A stretch of DNA of 64,000 nt from CBDBJR01 sp965206445 (GTDB taxonomy: Bacteria; Pseudomonadota; Gammaproteobacteria; Arenicellales; Poriferihabitantaceae): positions 1,550,001-1,614,000 of the forward strand of contig CBDBJR010000002.1 in the NCBI GenBank assembly GCA_965206445.1. The letters run 5' to 3'. The number at the start of each line of letters is the position of its first letter. The stretch's first letter is position 1. Below the pieces are notes generated by a model. It did no database searches, had not been told where the DNA came from, and worked only from the letters and a program-made list of their open reading frames with translations. This document shows, one piece after another, positions 50,604-59,439 of the stretch. The position numbers and the translations under genes are program-made.

Positions 50604-52679
50604 ATGGTCTATCATCCAGAACGTGCGCTGGAACTTCTGCGCATCGGCTCCGGGCGTGCTGACGCCGCTTTCCGTGACGGCCAGGAAGATGCTATCCGCT
50701 ACCTCGTCGAGGGCAAAGGGCGCTTGCTGGTCGTGCAGAAGACCGGCTGGGGCAAAAGTTTCGTCTACTTCATCGCGATCAAACTGCTGCGCGAGGCCGG
50801 CAACGGGCCCGCGCTGTTGATCTCGCCGCTGTTGGCGCTGATGCGCAATCAGATCGCCGCGGCAAATCGGATGGGGGTTCGCGCTGCTACGATTAACTCC
50901 GGCAACACAGACTGCTGGGCGGCGGTCGAGGCCAGGCTTGCCAACGGCGAAATCGACATTCTTTTGATCTCGCCCGAGCGTTTGGCAAACGAGCGCTTTT
51001 GCACGCAGGTGTTGCCCGGTATCGCCGCACAGATTTCCCTGCTGGTGGTCGACGAAGCGCACTGTATTTCCGACTGGGGTCACGATTTTCGCCCTCACTA
51101 TCGGTTTCTGGAGCGGATCATCAAGACACTGCCGCCCAACCTGCGTCTCCTGGCCACGACGGCCACAGCAAACAATCGGGTGATGGCGGATCTTGCTGTC
51201 GTGCTCGGGCCAAAGCTCAAGGTATCGCGGGGCGACCTCAATCGCCCCTCCCTGTGTTTGCAGACCATCCGCTTGCCGAGTCAGGCTGAACGCCTTGCAT
51301 GGCTGGCAGAACAGCTTGCCACCCTGCAGGGCCACGGCATCATCTATACGCTGACGGTACGTGATGCCAATCAAGTCGCTGAATGGCTGCAAGCCCGAGG
51401 CTTTAACGTGGAAGCCTATACCGGTGAAACAGGCGACCGCCGAGAGCAGCTGGAACAGGCGCTGCTCGATAACCAGGTCAAGGCGCTGGTGGCGACAATG
51501 GCTTTGGGCATGGGCTACGACAAGCCCGATCTCGCGTTTGTGATTCATTACCAGATGCCGGGGTCGGTGGTCGCCTACTACCAGCAGGTTGGTCGCGCAG
51601 GGCGTGCCCTGGACGCCGCGTATGGCGTGCTGCTCAGCGGCCGGGAAGAGATGGACATCACCGATTGGTTCATTCGCAGCGCCTTCCCGACCCGCAAGGA
51701 AGTGGCCGATGTGCTGACAGCACTGGAGAAAGCGCCCGCCGGCTTGTCTGTCCCGGAGCTGCTGGGTCGAGTCAACCTGAGTCAAGGGCGGGTCTACAAG
51801 ACACTTGATTTGCTGTCGCTCGAAGCGCCGGCGCCCCTTGCCAAACAAGGCAGCAAGTGGCAACTCACGGCAGCAACACTGAGTGAAGAGTTTTGGGAGC
51901 GAGCGGAACGCCTCACCGAGCTGCGGCAAAACGAGCGCCAGCAGATGCAGGACTATGTTGACTTGCCATTTGGAGAGCACATGGGCTTCCTGATCAGCGC
52001 GCTCGACGGCGACCCAGATGGGGTCACACAACCTGCCTTGCCGCCATTGCCCACAACCGTGGATGCCGAGTTGGTCGCCGCCACCGTCGCATTTCTTCGC
52101 CGTACCAGCTTGCCGATCGAGCCGCGCAAGAAGTGGCCGTCGGATGGGGGTATGCTACAGTACGGTGTTAAGGGGGGCATCTTGCCCGCTCATCAGGCCC
52201 AACCCGGCAAAGTGTTGTGTGTCTGGGGTGATGCCGGTTGGGGTAACCTGGTTCGACAGGGCAAGCACCACGATAACCATTTTTCCGATACGCTGGTTAC
52301 TGCCTGCGTGAAGATGATCCACGAGTGGAACCCACGGCCGGCACCGACCTGGGTGACCGGCGTTCCATCACTTCGGCATCCGGATCTGGTGCCGGATTTT
52401 GCAAAACGCCTGGCGGCGGCGCTGGGCTTGCCATTTCGTATGATCATCACGAAAACAGTCGAAAGGCCGGAACAGAAAACGATGGAAAACAGCACACAGC
52501 AAGCGCGCAACATCGATGGCGCCCTTGCGGTTGATGCCCAGCTCATGCTTCCCGGCGCGGTCCTGTTGGTGGATGACATGGTCGATTCGCGCTGGACGCT
52601 GACGGTGTCGGCGTGGCTGCTCCGCCGCAGCAACAGTGGTGCCGTTTGGCCGATGGCGCTTGCACAAACAGGACACTGA
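50604..52679 (+). CDS. RecQ-like helicase fused to a phosphoribosyltransferase-like domain
   Basis: This 691-residue protein has N-terminal RecQ-type helicase motifs: KTGWGKS (46-52), VVDEAHCISDWGHDFR, ATMALGMGYDKPDL and YYQQVGRAGR. A winged-helix-like middle follows. The C-terminal type I phosphoribosyltransferase domain has the PRPP loop VLLVDDMVDSRWTLT near residue 655, as in ComFC. GGAGGGTAATAAT precedes ATG 50604. The next gene, DprA-like, starts 3 bases after the stop. A PRTase with a DprA partner recalls the ShosTA defence/toxin-antitoxin pair, here with a helicase fused on (inference). Confidence 0.85.
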   Translation: MVYHPERALELLRIGSGRADAAFRDGQEDAIRYLVEGKGRLLVVQKTGWGKSFVYFIAIKLLREAGNGPALLISPLLALMRNQIAAANRMGVRAATINSGNTDCWAAVEARLANGEIDILLISPERLANERFCTQVLPGIAAQISLLVVDEAHCISDWGHDFRPHYRFLERIIKTLPPNLRLLATTATANNRVMADLAVVLGPKLKVSRGDLNRPSLCLQTIRLPSQAERLAWLAEQLATLQGHGIIYTLTVRDANQVAEWLQARGFNVEAYTGETGDRREQLEQALLDNQVKALVATMALGMGYDKPDLAFVIHYQMPGSVVAYYQQVGRAGRALDAAYGVLLSGREEMDITDWFIRSAFPTRKEVADVLTALEKAPAGLSVPELLGRVNLSQGRVYKTLDLLSLEAPAPLAKQGSKWQLTAATLSEEFWERAERLTELRQNERQQMQDYVDLPFGEHMGFLISALDGDPDGVTQPALPPLPTTVDAELVAATVAFLRRTSLPIEPRKKWPSDGGMLQYGVKGGILPAHQAQPGKVLCVWGDAGWGNLVRQGKHHDNHFSDTLVTACVKMIHEWNPRPAPTWVTGVPSLRHPDLVPDFAKRLAAALGLPFRMIITKTVERPEQKTMENSTQQARNIDGALAVDAQLMLPGAVLLVDDMVDSRWTLTVSAWLLRRSNSGAVWPMALAQTGH

Positions 52680-52682
52680 CGA

Positions 52683-54092
52683 ATGACGCCGGCCCTTTCA
52701 CCCAATACGCAGGCAATCCTGCTGCTGACGGCGCCCTTGATCGCCGGACGCGGCACGGCGTCATCCGATCTGCTATCGCCGGGTGAATACAAACGCCTGG
52801 CCCGTTATTTGCGCGAGATCCAGCGCCAACCGGCCGATCTCGTCTCCCCGGATGCGGCGAATATCCTGCGTGCGTGCCGGTCGGTGATTGACGAGAGCCG
52901 CCTGCAGCAACTGTTGGGACGCGGATTTCTGCTGAGTCAAGCCGTCGAGCGCTGGCAAACTCGCGCCATCTGGGTGGTAAGCCGGGCCGACGCCGATTAC
53001 CCTCGGCGCCTGAAAGCGCGACTGCGCGAAGATGCCCCCGCCGTTATGTACGGGTGTGGCGATATGGGCCTGTTGGATTCCGGCGGCCTTGCTGTCGTCG
53101 GCTCGCGCCGTGTGGACGACTCCCTGATTGATTGCACAATGGCCGTTGGTCAACTCTCCGCCCGGGCCGGTAGAACGCTGCTCTCAGGCGGCGCCAAAGG
53201 TATCGATCAGGCCGCCATGCGGGGCGCTCTGGAAGCGGGCGGCAAAGTCTGTGGCGTGCTGGCGGACAGCCTGGAAAAAACCGCGATGAACCGCGAGCAG
53301 CGCAATCTGCTGCTCGACGGCCAACTGACGCTGATCTCTCCCTGCGACCCCGGTGCCAGATTCAACGTCGGTAATGCCATGCAGCGAAACAAGCTGGTCT
53401 ACGCCTTGGCCGACGCTGCCCTGGTGATGAGCTCCGACCTCAACAAGGGCGGCACCTGGGCGGGCGCCATCGAGCAGCTGGATAAATTCAAATTCGTCCC
53501 GGTCTTTGTGCGCTCGACGGGCGAATCTTCCCCCGGACTGGACGCCCTGCGCAAGAAAGGCGCGCTTCCCTGGCCGAACCCACAAGACGTGGATGCGTTC
53601 GAGGCGGTGTTCAACCTGGCGATGCCGACGCCGGCGGCTTCCCCGCAGGCTGATTTGCCGTCGCTTTTGAACGACGGGCTATCGCCGGCCGACACCACGC
53701 CCACGGCGCCCGCGTCCCTCGAGGCCGATCCAGCATCCTGCGCCGGGAACGCGCCATCGGCGCCGGTTGACGCGGTTACAGATCTACGGCCAGCAACTGC
53801 GGTATCGGAACAACCGACGCCGGTCACACCGCAGAGCACAGCACCGACCGGCGAGACCGGGGAATCTCCGCAGCCGGAATCAACCCCGGCCGAAGCGCTG
53901 TTTGCAGCCGTGCGCGTGGCAAGTCAGCAAATATTGCACCGCCCCATGAAAGACGCCGAGGTGGCCGCCGCGCTGAACGTCTCCACTGCGCAGGCGAAGG
54001 TATGGTTACAGCGCCTGGTTGACGAAGGTGTATTGGAAAAACAGATGAGGCCGGTCAGATATGCCGTCAAACAGAAACGACTGTTTGAGTAA
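52683..54092 (+). CDS. DprA-like protein, probable partner of the RecQ-PRTase
   Basis: This 469-residue protein has the DprA Rossmann-like core: AVVGSRRVDD, LLSGGAKGIDQAAM, AMQRNKLVYALADAALVMSS. A Pro/Ala/Thr-rich linker (about residues 315-400) leads to a C-terminal winged helix (DAEVAAALNVSTAQAKVWLQ). Chromosomal DprA loads RecA on single-stranded DNA during transformation. This one is longer than usual and translationally linked to a helicase-PRTase gene inside a defence island, so a ShosA-like role is more likely than a housekeeping one (inference). Confidence 0.83.
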   Translation: MTPALSPNTQAILLLTAPLIAGRGTASSDLLSPGEYKRLARYLREIQRQPADLVSPDAANILRACRSVIDESRLQQLLGRGFLLSQAVERWQTRAIWVVSRADADYPRRLKARLREDAPAVMYGCGDMGLLDSGGLAVVGSRRVDDSLIDCTMAVGQLSARAGRTLLSGGAKGIDQAAMRGALEAGGKVCGVLADSLEKTAMNREQRNLLLDGQLTLISPCDPGARFNVGNAMQRNKLVYALADAALVMSSDLNKGGTWAGAIEQLDKFKFVPVFVRSTGESSPGLDALRKKGALPWPNPQDVDAFEAVFNLAMPTPAASPQADLPSLLNDGLSPADTTPTAPASLEADPASCAGNAPSAPVDAVTDLRPATAVSEQPTPVTPQSTAPTGETGESPQPESTPAEALFAAVRVASQQILHRPMKDAEVAAALNVSTAQAKVWLQRLVDEGVLEKQMRPVRYAVKQKRLFE

Positions 54093-54132
54093 TCGATGAA
54101 GACCAGGCAAGAGCACAAGGCGCCGGAAAGAT

Positions 54133-54753
54133 TCAGGCATAAACTGCCGCCCGCTCGTGCCGGAAGATAGCGTCGCTCATCCACGCAGGCATCAATCGGG
54201 TAGCTGACTTGAGGGCCTCGAACTCGCCGGCCCCCAGCTTGCGCCGAATCTTCTCGACCAGTGCCGGCGTCACTTCCTTCTTGCCGAGATACCACATCGC
54301 TACAAGCGCAAGTCCAGCAGGGCGCCCCGCCAGAGCCAATTTGCGCTGGCAGACGTGTTGGAGGCGAATCTCCATCCTGCCCACGCGGATGCGCCTGGAC
54401 GGGCCGGACGTTACGAACACGGACTGGGTTGGCACCTGTGTGGTCAGCTCGAGCCGGCGTGCTGCTTCGGCACCGTGAACCTGGACAACGGCCCCGGTTG
54501 TCTGCGCGACCGCTTCGGCCACTTTGAGAGGTGAGGGGGCGACCTTACCGACGAAACGGCTGACTTCGGGGCGCACAAAGACGCCACGCGTCACGCGCTC
54601 GATCGAGCCTGCCTTTACGAGGCGGGACAGGGTCTGGTCAATGGACGCGCGCGTGCCGCATTCCAGGAATGCTGTCGGGGTGAAAGGTGCCCCAATTGGC
54701 ATCTCTTCAATGTGCAGGCGAATCAGCCCAGCTGTCTTGGTCGTCTTGTTCAT
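54133..54753 (-). CDS. AbiEi/DUF6088-like winged-helix regulator without a visible toxin
   Basis: This 206-residue protein has an N-terminal winged helix (FLECGTRASIDQTLSRLVKA, then GSIERVTRGVFVRPE) and a C-terminal AbiEi-like domain (VQVHGAEAARRLELTTQVPT). Members are antitoxins of type IV systems with an AbiEii nucleotidyltransferase toxin. No toxin gene is adjacent on either side, so it is an orphan or controls something else. ATG 54753 gives the family-like start; the extension to 54795 is not supported. Confidence 0.75.
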   Translation of the reverse strand: MNKTTKTAGLIRLHIEEMPIGAPFTPTAFLECGTRASIDQTLSRLVKAGSIERVTRGVFVRPEVSRFVGKVAPSPLKVAEAVAQTTGAVVQVHGAEAARRLELTTQVPTQSVFVTSGPSRRIRVGRMEIRLQHVCQRKLALAGRPAGLALVAMWYLGKKEVTPALVEKIRRKLGAGEFEALKSATRLMPAWMSDAIFRHERAAVYA

Positions 54754-54899
54754 GTGCGAAAATATATGCGAGTTTCTGACAAACTGCAAATGCAATCGCG
54801 TGTAGAGGGTGCCTCACGTTGCGAGAAAGGGGGGTGGCTACCGAAAGCTGTTCACAGAAAACAACACGAATACGCGGGAGCAGGCGCAAGCAGGCAAGA

Positions 54900-54927
54900 A
54901 AAACCCCGACCGAAAACGGTCAGGGTT
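54900..54927 (-). terminator. Rho-independent terminator of ssrA
   Basis: Read on the minus strand, AACCCTGACCG, TTTT, CGGTCGGGGTT forms a strong stem with a T-run directly after it, 7 bases beyond the tmRNA 3' end. Confidence 0.85.
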
Positions 54928-54934
54928 GCGTGAT

Positions 54935-55294
54935 TGGTGGAGGTGGCGGGAATTGAACCCGCGTCCGTAGATCCTACACACATCGGCGACTACATGCTTA
55001 GTCTGCTGTTTAAGTTAACCGGCCTGCCCACAGGCAGACGCATTGACAGACCGGCGAGTCCGCTTGGTTTTAACCGTCAGCTAACGGGCGCAACTGACTG
55101 GCGAGCCTGTATAAGATGACCTTTCTTTACCCACCGGCCTAAAGGCGAGCCGGGCGAAAGGACTAACCGAACTAAGCGGCTAGTGAGTAGTTGTCGTCGT
55201 TGGCAACTATTGTGTTGCAGTTGGATTCACGAGGAACTCTGCACCTCGACATGCTCCGATGGCTTCGCGACCGACGTCGAAGCCAGTCACCCCC
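54935..55294 (-). ncRNA. ssrA: Transfer-messenger RNA (tmRNA)
   Basis: This roughly 360-base RNA rescues stalled ribosomes. The 5' GGGGGTGAC pairs with the 3' CACCTCC of the acceptor stem, followed by ACCA. The T-arm reads GGACGCGGGTTCAATTCCCG. The tag reading frame is GCC AAC GAC GAC AAC TAC, then TCA CTA GCC GCT TAG, giving the proteolysis tag ANDDNYSLAA, very close to ANDENYALAA of Escherichia coli. SmpB, its protein partner, is encoded just upstream on the same strand. The 3' end faces the defence island. Confidence 0.96.
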
Positions 55295-55302
55295 ATGCGC
55301 CG

Positions 55303-55333
55303 ATTATAGCCGATAACGCGCCGCCGCAGTCAA
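55303..55333 (-). promoter_or_regulatory. Sigma-70 promoter of ssrA
   Basis: On the minus strand TTGACT (55333-55328) and a perfect TATAAT (55308-55303) are separated by 19 bases. The -10 ends 8 bases before the tmRNA 5' end. This fits strong constitutive expression. Confidence 0.8.
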
Positions 55334-55389
55334 GCTCAACGCCATGCAATTCCTATTTAAAGTGCCACTGGCCGGGGTTTTGGGCGCTT

Positions 55390-55860
55390 TTAATACTGTT
55401 TCAGCAGCCGGTGCCGGTCGCGCTCCCATTGTCGCTGTTTGATGGTTTGGCGCTTGTCGTGTTGTTTTTTGCCCTTGGCCAGCGCAATTTTGGCTTTGGC
55501 GCGGCCATTGAGCCAGTACAGCGCGAGCGCCACGAGCGTGTAGCCCTGGCGTTCGACCAGGCCGATCAGGCGGCTGATTTCCCGCTTGTGCAGCAGCAGT
55601 TTGCGCTGGCGCAGCGGGTCGGCGAGGACATGGGTGGAGGTGGTTTGCAGCGGCGACAGATGGGCGCCGACCAGGAACAGCTCGCCGCGGTGGATGGTGA
55701 CGTGGCTTTCTTTGAGCTGGACGCGGCCGGCGCGCAGGCTTTTGACTTCCCAGCCTTGCAGTACGATGCCGGCCTCGAATTGCTGCTCGATGGTGTAGTC
55801 AAAGCGCGCTTTGCGATTATCCGCAATCGAGTTGTCGGGCGGCTTTTTTTGTTGGGCCAT
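55390..55860 (-). CDS. smpB: SsrA-binding protein SmpB
   Basis: This 156-residue RNA-binding protein delivers tmRNA to stalled ribosomes. The family core is clear: IADNRKARFDYTIEQQFEAG, GWEVKSLRAGRVQLKESHV, PLRQRKLLLHKREI, and a basic C-terminal tail (LAKGKKQHDKRQTIKQRQWE). It lies upstream of ssrA on the same strand, and is divergent from ratA. Confidence 0.95.
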   Translation of the reverse strand: MAQQKKPPDNSIADNRKARFDYTIEQQFEAGIVLQGWEVKSLRAGRVQLKESHVTIHRGELFLVGAHLSPLQTTSTHVLADPLRQRKLLLHKREISRLIGLVERQGYTLVALALYWLNGRAKAKIALAKGKKQHDKRQTIKQRQWERDRHRLLKQY

Positions 55861-55949
55861 TGGGCGAGCTGCGGTTGGGTACGGATAGGGAATCGACGAG
55901 GATAGAGTATAATCCAGCCACCCATCGATTGCCGACCGATCTCTCCCGC
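55861..55949 (+). promoter_or_regulatory. Divergent promoter region smpB/ratA
   Basis: A TATAAT at 55908-55913 is well placed for rightward transcription of ratA-rnfH. No consensus -35 is seen at 17 bases. Confidence 0.4.
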
Positions 55950-56393
55950 ATGTATTCCGTGAACCGCTCAGCGCTGGTACTGCACTCTGCTGCCGAGATG
56001 TTTGCGCTGGTCAATGATATCGATGCGTATGCGGAGTTTTTGCCCTGGTGCGGCGGCTCGAAGGTGCTCGAGGCGGGGGAAACGGAAATCGTCGCCACGC
56101 TGATGATTGTGTTCAAGGGCATCAGAAAAACATTTACCACCCGCAATCGACTGTATCCGCACCGGCAGGTCACGCTGACGCTGGTGGACGGGCCGTTTAG
56201 CGCGTTGTCGGGCGCCTGGCGGTTTACCGAGTTGCGCGCCGGGGCGTCGAAAATCGAGTTGAATCTGGAGTTTGGGTTTGCCAATAAATTGACCGAGAAA
56301 ATAGTGGGGCCGGTATTTCACGTGATTGCCGATTCGATGGTCGATTCATTCTGCCAGCGGGCCGACCAGATATATACGGATGCGGATAGCTGA
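55950..56393 (+). CDS. ratA: RatA/COQ10-type START-domain protein
   Basis: This 147-residue protein of the polyketide cyclase/START superfamily has NDIDAYAEFLPWCGGSKVLE near the N-terminus and VDGPFSALSGAWRF mid-protein. Escherichia coli RatA was reported to block 70S ribosome formation; the mitochondrial relative COQ10 binds ubiquinone, so the cellular role is debated. The frame opens at 55860, but ATG 55950 fits the family. rnfH starts immediately after its stop, and the smpB | ratA-rnfH order is standard for gammaproteobacteria. Confidence 0.9.
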   Translation: MYSVNRSALVLHSAAEMFALVNDIDAYAEFLPWCGGSKVLEAGETEIVATLMIVFKGIRKTFTTRNRLYPHRQVTLTLVDGPFSALSGAWRFTELRAGASKIELNLEFGFANKLTEKIVGPVFHVIADSMVDSFCQRADQIYTDADS

Positions 56394-56702
56394 ATGGCGT
56401 TGATTACCATCGAGGTGGTGTATGCACTGCCGCAGCAGCAATGGACGTGTGAATTGCGCTGCGTGCAGCCGGTCAGTATTTTGCAGGCGATCGAACAGTC
56501 CGGGGTGGGCCGGCTTTATCCGGCTATCCGGGTTGAGCCGGGGCTGGTGGGGGTGTTTGGCCGTAAGCGTCCGCTGGATTGGCAGCTTGAACACGGCGAC
56601 CGGGTGGAGATTTATCGTCCTTTGCACCTCAGTCCGGTTGAAGCGCGGCGTTTGCGGGCGGCCAAAAGCGGCCGCAATGGCGCCGGGAAGCGGGCGCGAT
56701 AG
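56394..56702 (+). CDS. rnfH: RnfH-family ubiquitin-like protein
   Basis: This 102-residue beta-grasp protein (UPF0125) has ITIEVVYALPQQQWTCEL at the start, VGVFGRKRPLDWQLEHGDRV and IYRPL before a basic tail (RRLRAAKSGRNGAGKRAR). The function is unclear. The start abuts the ratA stop with no spacer, so the two are translationally coupled. Confidence 0.9.
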   Translation: MALITIEVVYALPQQQWTCELRCVQPVSILQAIEQSGVGRLYPAIRVEPGLVGVFGRKRPLDWQLEHGDRVEIYRPLHLSPVEARRLRAAKSGRNGAGKRAR

Positions 56703-56922
56703 CGGTGCATTGGCAGGACTGGAATGGGATGAAATTGACGCTGCCGTGGGGCGCTTGTGGATGCAGTGCGTGCCCGCCTGTCGATTTTGGATTGCATCTG
56801 CGCCGTTATTTTGGTATAAAACAACGTTAAATTTGACCTGCGACGCGGTCGCTATGGCGGGCAGGGCAGGCTGTATTCTTTTCTATTGCGTACGATTTTT
56901 TAATCGAAAACCGGCATTACAA

Positions 56923-57360
56923 ATGGCTACCAGAACTCGAAAACCTCCGGCGCTGATCCATGGCGTCACACCGTACAAGCTGAGGAGGAGTGAGGCGTAT
57001 ATGGGGCCGGCGCAGTTGGCGCACTTTGAGCAGATACTGAACAACTGGCTGTCGGAATTGACCGATGAAACCTATAAAACGGTGGCCCACATGCAGGATG
57101 AAACGATCAATCATCCCGACCCCGCCGACCGTGCCAGCCAGGAAACCAATATGACGCTGGAATTGCGCGAGCGTGACCGCGACCGCAAGCTGATCAAAAA
57201 AATCGAGCAGTCGGTCACCCACCTGCATTCCGGAGATTTTGGTTATTGCGATAATTGCGGCGAAGAAATCGGTCTCAAGCGGCTTGAAGCCCGGCCAACG
57301 GCCGAGCTGTGCATCGACTGCAAAACGCTGGACGAACTCAAGGAAAAACAGCTTTCCTGA
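56923..57360 (+). CDS. dksA: RNA polymerase-binding transcription factor DksA
   Basis: This 145-residue protein works with ppGpp on RNA polymerase during the stringent response. The coiled-coil tip carries the acidic DPADRA motif, and the zinc finger reads CDNCGEEIG...CIDC (C-x2-C-x17-C-x2-C). The start ATG 56923 lies 220 bases after rnfH, in a region with no other gene; the longer frame open from 56422 is a shadow of rnfH. Confidence 0.93.
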   Translation: MATRTRKPPALIHGVTPYKLRRSEAYMGPAQLAHFEQILNNWLSELTDETYKTVAHMQDETINHPDPADRASQETNMTLELRERDRDRKLIKKIEQSVTHLHSGDFGYCDNCGEEIGLKRLEARPTAELCIDCKTLDELKEKQLS

Positions 57361-57465
57361 GCACCGCTGTCGCTGTCGCTATAGTCCGTATCCGCCAGCT
57401 TCCCTCACCCATCCGGCAGTGCGCTGAAGCCGGCCCCAACGGCCAGCCGCAGCGCACACAGCCGG

Positions 57466-59121
57466 CTATATCGGGCAGATCAACTGCCCCATGCGCTCGG
57501 TAAACTCCATGTTGACCGAATAGTCCACCGGACAGTCGATCACCACCACCGTATCGTCCGCGATCGCTTGCCGGAGTATCGGCGCCAGCTCGTTCGCCGC
57601 CTGGACGCGGTAGCCTTTGGCGCCAAAGCTTTCGGCGTATTTGACAAAATCCGGGTTGGTGAACGTGGTGTTGCTTTTGCGGCCGAAGGCTTTCATCTGA
57701 TGCCAGGTGATCAGCCCGTACTCATTGTCCCGCCAGATCAGGATAATGATCGGCGTGTTGATCCGCAGCGCGGTTTCGATTTCCTGCGAGTTCATCAGAA
57801 AACCGGCGTCGCCGGTGACCGCCACCGCACTCCGGTCGGGGTGTACCAGCTTGGCGGCGATCGCGCCGGGCAGCGCAATCCCCATCGAGGCGAAGCCGTT
57901 GGAGATGATGCAGGTGTTCGGCGCCTCGGCCTGATACATCCGGGCGAGCCACATTTTATGCGCCCCGACGTCGGACAGGACGACGTCTTCCGGGTTGAGT
58001 GCCTGGCGCAGGTCCCAGAGTATTTTTTGCGGTTTGATCGGGAAGCCGGTATCTTCGGCGCAGGCGTTGAATTCGTCGACGATGACCTGGCGCAGTGTGC
58101 CGGTATAGGTGTTTTGCTTGCGCTCCGCCGGGCCGCCCTGCACCGCCATCAACTCGGCGATGCACTCGAGCGACGCGGCAATCCCGCCGACGACCGCGCA
58201 TTCGGGGATGTAATACTCGTCCACTTCAGCCGGGCTGGGGTCGATATGGATGATTTTTTTGTCTTTTTCGGGATGCCACAAATACGGGTGATACTCGACG
58301 ATATCGTAGCCGATGCACACAATCAGGTCGGCGCGGGCGCACCCGCAGGCGACATAGTCGTTGGCCTGCAAACCGACGGTGCCCAGGCTGAGCGGGTGTG
58401 AAAACGGCAGACAGCCCTTGGACATGAAGGTGTTGGCAACCGGTATTTGTACCCGTTCGGCAAACTCGACCAGTTGCTGACATGCCTTGCCGCGTATCAC
58501 GCCGTTGCCGACCAGAATCAGCGGGAAACGCGCCGCCAGCAGCAGATCAGCCGCCTGCTTGATGGCCTGTTCCGGTGCTTCCGGGGGCGCGGGGAATTTG
58601 ACCGCCAGCGGCTCGGCGTCACCGACCTGGTCCTTGGCCAGGTTTTCCGGCAGATCGATGAAGCAGCCGCCCGGTTTTTCGGTTTTCGCCACCTTGAACG
58701 CCTTGCGCACGACTTCCGGGATGACCTTCGAGGAGCGGATGCCGGTGCTGTATTTGGCAATCGGCGCAAACAAATTGACCAGGTCGAGAATCTGATGGCT
58801 TTCCTTGTGCATGCGGGTGGTGGCGCCCTGACCGGCGATGGCGATAATCGGGGCGCGGTCCATATTGGCGTCGGCAAAGCCGGTGACCAGGTTGGTTGCA
58901 CCCGGCCCAAGGGTCGCCAGGCATACCCCCGGGTCGCCGGTCAGGCGTCCGTAGACGTCGGCCATAAACGAGGCGCCCTGTTCGTGGCGGGTGGTGATAA
59001 ATTGCAGATCGCTGTCAATCAGCGCATCCATCATATCGATATTTTCTTCGCCGGGAATACCGAAAATGTACTCGACCTTTTCGTTTTCAAGACATTTGAC
59101 AAACAGTTCTGATGCTTTCAT
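57466..59121 (-). CDS. Acetolactate-synthase-like thiamine diphosphate enzyme
   Basis: This 551-residue enzyme has the three-domain pyruvate-oxidase fold: the catalytic glutamate region RHEQGASFMADVYGRLTGDP near residue 48, TLGPGATNLVTG, and the cofactor motif GDAGFLMNSQEIETA...NEYGL. It resembles catabolic acetolactate synthases, which join two pyruvates, more than the anabolic IlvB. No small regulatory subunit lies nearby. AAGGAG precedes ATG 59121 at 7 bases. It is divergent from the alcohol dehydrogenase gene. The precise substrate is uncertain. Confidence 0.82.
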   Translation of the reverse strand: MKASELFVKCLENEKVEYIFGIPGEENIDMMDALIDSDLQFITTRHEQGASFMADVYGRLTGDPGVCLATLGPGATNLVTGFADANMDRAPIIAIAGQGATTRMHKESHQILDLVNLFAPIAKYSTGIRSSKVIPEVVRKAFKVAKTEKPGGCFIDLPENLAKDQVGDAEPLAVKFPAPPEAPEQAIKQAADLLLAARFPLILVGNGVIRGKACQQLVEFAERVQIPVANTFMSKGCLPFSHPLSLGTVGLQANDYVACGCARADLIVCIGYDIVEYHPYLWHPEKDKKIIHIDPSPAEVDEYYIPECAVVGGIAASLECIAELMAVQGGPAERKQNTYTGTLRQVIVDEFNACAEDTGFPIKPQKILWDLRQALNPEDVVLSDVGAHKMWLARMYQAEAPNTCIISNGFASMGIALPGAIAAKLVHPDRSAVAVTGDAGFLMNSQEIETALRINTPIIILIWRDNEYGLITWHQMKAFGRKSNTTFTNPDFVKYAESFGAKGYRVQAANELAPILRQAIADDTVVVIDCPVDYSVNMEFTERMGQLICPI

Positions 59122-59439
59122 GTTGGCTCCTTGTGGGTGTGCGACTGACGTCGGTGAATGAAGAAGGACAGCAATATACCAGAAGTACCATCTCAAGGTG
59201 GGACAATTCGGATGTGGTTGTGGATTTACCGCCGCCTGACGATACGCATTTTGCGACCGGTGGCGTTATACTCGGATTGGGTGATTCGACGCCGCCTGCA
59301 CCGCGGATTTGATGTGCAGAATCGGGCCCTGCATGGTGGTTGTCAGGTAAAGTTATGGTTGTAGAATGAACTATAACTTATTGGTTTACTGTAAAAATTT
59401 TAATCCTATTTGTTTTTATTCCAACCTTGTGAATCTATA
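59122..59439. other. Divergent intergenic region, no gene
   Basis: 318 bases between two leftward/rightward metabolic genes. The right half (59350-59440) is AT-rich and likely promotes the alcohol dehydrogenase gene, although no clear Shine-Dalgarno site precedes its ATG. Confidence 0.4.

Noticed and set aside
50523..52031. 502-codon minus-strand ORF opposite the RecQ-like gene
   Set aside because: Shadow of the helicase; no domain recognised.
54934..55119. 61-codon plus-strand ORF (MVEVAGIEPASVDPTH...)
   Set aside because: This is the reverse strand of the tmRNA; such ORFs are well-known annotation artefacts.
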